A DNA stretch of 8,717 nt. Source: Kiritimatiellia bacterium. Lineage in GTDB: Bacteria > Verrucomicrobiota > Kiritimatiellia > CAIQIC01 > Lenti-01. Each line of letters starts with the position of its first letter. The first letter of the stretch is position 1. Made by a program: the position numbers and the translations under genes. Under the pieces are notes generated by a model. The model searched no databases, was not told where the DNA came from, and saw only the letters and a list, made by a program, of their open reading frames with translations. Below, piece by piece: positions 7,169 to 8,717 of this stretch. The stretch lies in NCBI GenBank assembly GCA_018432565.1, contig JAHDSS010000438.1:1-8717 (forward strand), given 5' to 3'.

Positions 7169-7486
7169 ATGAAAGCGAAGTCCAAGTCTTGTTCGCAGGA
7201 TCTGTCGGTGGAGGAACTGGGCCGCATGGCGCAGGTGCTCAAGCTGCTGGCTCATCCCTACCGCCTCAAAATCATCGACCTGCTCGAATCCGGCGGCGAT
7301 GCCCCCGTGCACCGCCTGATGGATCGCCTGGACCTCCCCCAGGCCGCCACCTCCAACCACCTCAAGAAAATGCGCCGCGTCGGCCTTGTCGAATGCCGGC
7401 GCCAAGGCAAGGAAATCTGGTACTCCCTCGGCGACCGCCGCTCGCTGACCATTCTCAACTGCATGCGCGCGAAAAAAGGAGCCTGA
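7169..7486 (+). CDS. ArsR-family winged-helix transcriptional repressor
   Basis: A 105-residue (109 if ATG 7157 is used) winged-helix repressor. MAQVLKLLAHPYRLKIIDLL (20-39) is the typical ArsR/SmtB dimer-helix start. PVHRLMDRLDLPQAATSNHLKKMRRVGLV (46-74) is the helix-turn-helix, with TSNHLKKM as recognition helix, and VECRRQGKEIWYSL (74-87) is the wing. The metal-sensing ELCVCDL motif of ArsR/CadC is absent: that helix reads DAPVHRLMDRL with no Cys. The only cysteines are C8, C76 and C98. The inducer may therefore be a non-metal signal or a thiol-based one; this is open. The start at 7169 is favoured because the promoter predicts transcription from about there and no Shine-Dalgarno precedes either ATG. 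It is 2 bp upstream of the TolC-type gene and so probably controls efflux. Confidence 0.93.
   Translation: MKAKSKSCSQDLSVEELGRMAQVLKLLAHPYRLKIIDLLESGGDAPVHRLMDRLDLPQAATSNHLKKMRRVGLVECRRQGKEIWYSLGDRRSLTILNCMRAKKGA
7476..7481 (+). promoter_or_regulatory. Shine-Dalgarno site for the TolC-type gene
   Basis: AAGGAG, 7 bases before ATG 7489 and inside the last codons of the regulator gene. A strong site, in contrast to the missing one at the operon's first gene. Confidence 0.8.
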
Positions 7487-7488
7487 TC

Positions 7489-8717
7489 ATGAAACATTCC
7501 TTCGCCCCCATCCTGGCCGCCCTCCTCTTCGCCGCCCCCGCCGCCCGCGCCGTCACGCTGGAGGAAGCGGTGCAGGCCGCCCTCGACCACTCCCCCACCC
7601 TGCAGGCCGCCGAAGCCCGCATCGGCTCCGCCCGCGCCATGCTCCGCCAGGCCCGTTCCTATTATTATCCCTCCATCGGCGTCTCGGGCACCTACTCCGC
7701 CAGCGACAATCCCATCCAATCCTTCATGATGCAGCTCAATCAGCGCCAAATGAACATGATGGATCCCGCCTTCGATCCCAACGATCCCGACGACACCGAC
7801 AACCTGCGCCTCAGCCTCGGGGCCCAGTGGCGGCTGTTCGACCGTCAGCGCGACGCCGGCAGGCACATGGCCCGTTTCGGCGCCGAGGCCAGCGCCGAAG
7901 CCCTCGCCGCCGCCCGCAACCAGCTCATCCACGAAATCACCCGCGGGTTTCACGGCGTCCTGCAGGCCAAGGCCTTCGCCGATGTCCAGGCCGAATCCGT
8001 CCGAAGCATCGAGGAAAGCCTGCGCATCGCCCGGGCCCGGTTCGACGCCGGAAGCGCCGTCCGCACCGACGTGCTGAACCTCGAAACCCAGCTCGCCCAG
8101 GCCCACGAGGACCTCATCCGCGCCCGCAACGGCCTGCAGCTCGCCGTCGCCGCCCTCAACGCCGGCATCGGCGCGGAACGGGTCTCCGCCGATTCCATCG
8201 AATCCCCCGGCACCGCCGCCCTCGACGCCCCCCCGCCCGAATGCACCGATCCCGAGGCCTATGAAAACCGTCCCGAACTCCGCGCCGCCCGCCTCATGCG
8301 CCGGGTCAAGGAGCAGGATGTCGCCAAGGCCCGCGGCGGCTATGTCCCCACCGTCAGCGCCTTCGCCTCCTACGACCTCGACAGCGATGTCTCCAGCGAC
8401 TTTGAAAACAGCTACATGGCCGGCGTCATGGCCGAGGTGAATCTCTTCGACGGCGCCCGCACCCGCGCCGCTGTCCAGGCCGCCCAGGCCGAACTCGACG
8501 CCGCCCGCGCCGACGAAGAACAGGCGCGGCTGAATCTCCGCCTCGACCTGCAGCAGGCCTTTCTCGGCGCCCGGGAAGCCTGGGAACGCCTCGAAGTCAC
8601 CCGCAAAAGCCTCGAAACCGCCGAAGAAGCCCAGCGCATCGTCCGCGAACAATATGAACAGGGCGCCGCCGACATCGCCCTCCTCCTCCAGACCCAGGTC
8701 GGCGTCACCGCCATGCA
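7489..8717 (+). CDS. TolC-family outer-membrane efflux protein, C-terminus cut by window edge
   Basis: Outer-membrane channel partner of tripartite efflux pumps or type I secretion. 409 codons are present; family members are usually about 430-490 residues, so most of it is here. Residues 1-21 form a Sec signal peptide with cleavage after ARA, before VTLEEAVQAAL, the standard first helix. SYYYPSIGVSGTYSASDNP (57-75) is the first membrane strand and the Met/Gln/Asp-rich stretch 76-105 the surface loop. SLGAQWRLFD (109-118) is the returning strand, and long Ala-rich coiled-coil helices follow. The internal repeat is visible: RFDAGSAVRTDVLNLETQLAQA (184-205) parallels QYEQGAADIALLLQTQVGVTAM (388-409), and PTVSAFASYDLDSD (287-300) with VNLFDG (317-322) parallels the first strand pair. 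It is translated in an operon with the ArsR-type gene. The substrate is unknown; the pump and adaptor genes should follow to the right. Confidence 0.94.
   Translation, partial: MKHSFAPILAALLFAAPAARAVTLEEAVQAALDHSPTLQAAEARIGSARAMLRQARSYYYPSIGVSGTYSASDNPIQSFMMQLNQRQMNMMDPAFDPNDPDDTDNLRLSLGAQWRLFDRQRDAGRHMARFGAEASAEALAAARNQLIHEITRGFHGVLQAKAFADVQAESVRSIEESLRIARARFDAGSAVRTDVLNLETQLAQAHEDLIRARNGLQLAVAALNAGIGAERVSADSIESPGTAALDAPPPECTDPEAYENRPELRAARLMRRVKEQDVAKARGGYVPTVSAFASYDLDSDVSSDFENSYMAGVMAEVNLFDGARTRAAVQAAQAELDAARADEEQARLNLRLDLQQAFLGAREAWERLEVTRKSLETAEEAQRIVREQYEQGAADIALLLQTQVGVTAM

Noticed and set aside
7258..8652. 464-codon Gly-rich minus-strand frame
   Set aside because: Antisense to the regulator and TolC genes. 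Gly/Ala/Glu richness results from reading GCC/GTC-rich codons backwards.
1..8717. tRNA, rRNA, CRISPR array, insertion sequence or phage features
   Set aside because: I saw no cloverleaf, no regularly spaced direct repeats, and no transposase or integrase coding. The only repeats are diverged protein modules.

Overview
The window is GC-rich, with a Gram-negative gene set: a TolC-type outer-membrane factor, Sec signal peptides and a very large secreted multi-domain protein. The mix of Calx-beta, carbohydrate-binding-like jelly-roll, Ig-like and DUF11 modules recalls environmental PVC-group bacteria (Verrucomicrobiota/Kiritimatiellota). That placement is an impression from protein style, not a demonstrated assignment.

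Layout: (1) Positions 1-5934, minus strand, hold one uninterrupted reading frame that is still open at the left edge. It encodes at least 1978 residues of a secreted mosaic protein: signal peptide, two [jelly-roll + Ig-like] units, then Calx-beta domains alternating with jelly-roll modules, one DUF11 domain, two more Calx-beta domains and a C-terminal endonuclease I (EndA/NucM/Vvn-type) nuclease with its metal-site residues present. (2) Positions 5935-6210 are non-coding. They carry a probable promoter for the nuclease gene and, 3 bp upstream of its -35, a perfect 40-bp AT-rich palindrome built from nested smaller palindromes. (3) Positions 6211-7053, minus strand, encode a complete aldo/keto reductase with an intact catalytic tetrad. 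(4) Positions 7054-7168 form a divergent control region with an AT-rich island, a consensus -35 and a dyad fitting an ArsR-type operator. (5) On the plus strand, 7169-7486 encodes an ArsR-family repressor. It is followed 2 bp later by a TolC-family outer-membrane efflux protein (7489 to the right edge, incomplete).

The regulator-TolC pair looks like the start of an efflux operon; a membrane-fusion protein and inner-membrane pump would be expected to the right. The divergent reductase may share the control region and could be part of the same stress response, but nothing in the sequence proves this. The nuclease gene seems to be a separate unit, plausibly for extracellular DNA scavenging or remodelling. 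Third-position base choice flips with gene orientation (G-ending codons on the minus strand, C-ending on the plus strand), so the plus strand is C-rich throughout, as expected from replication-strand bias.
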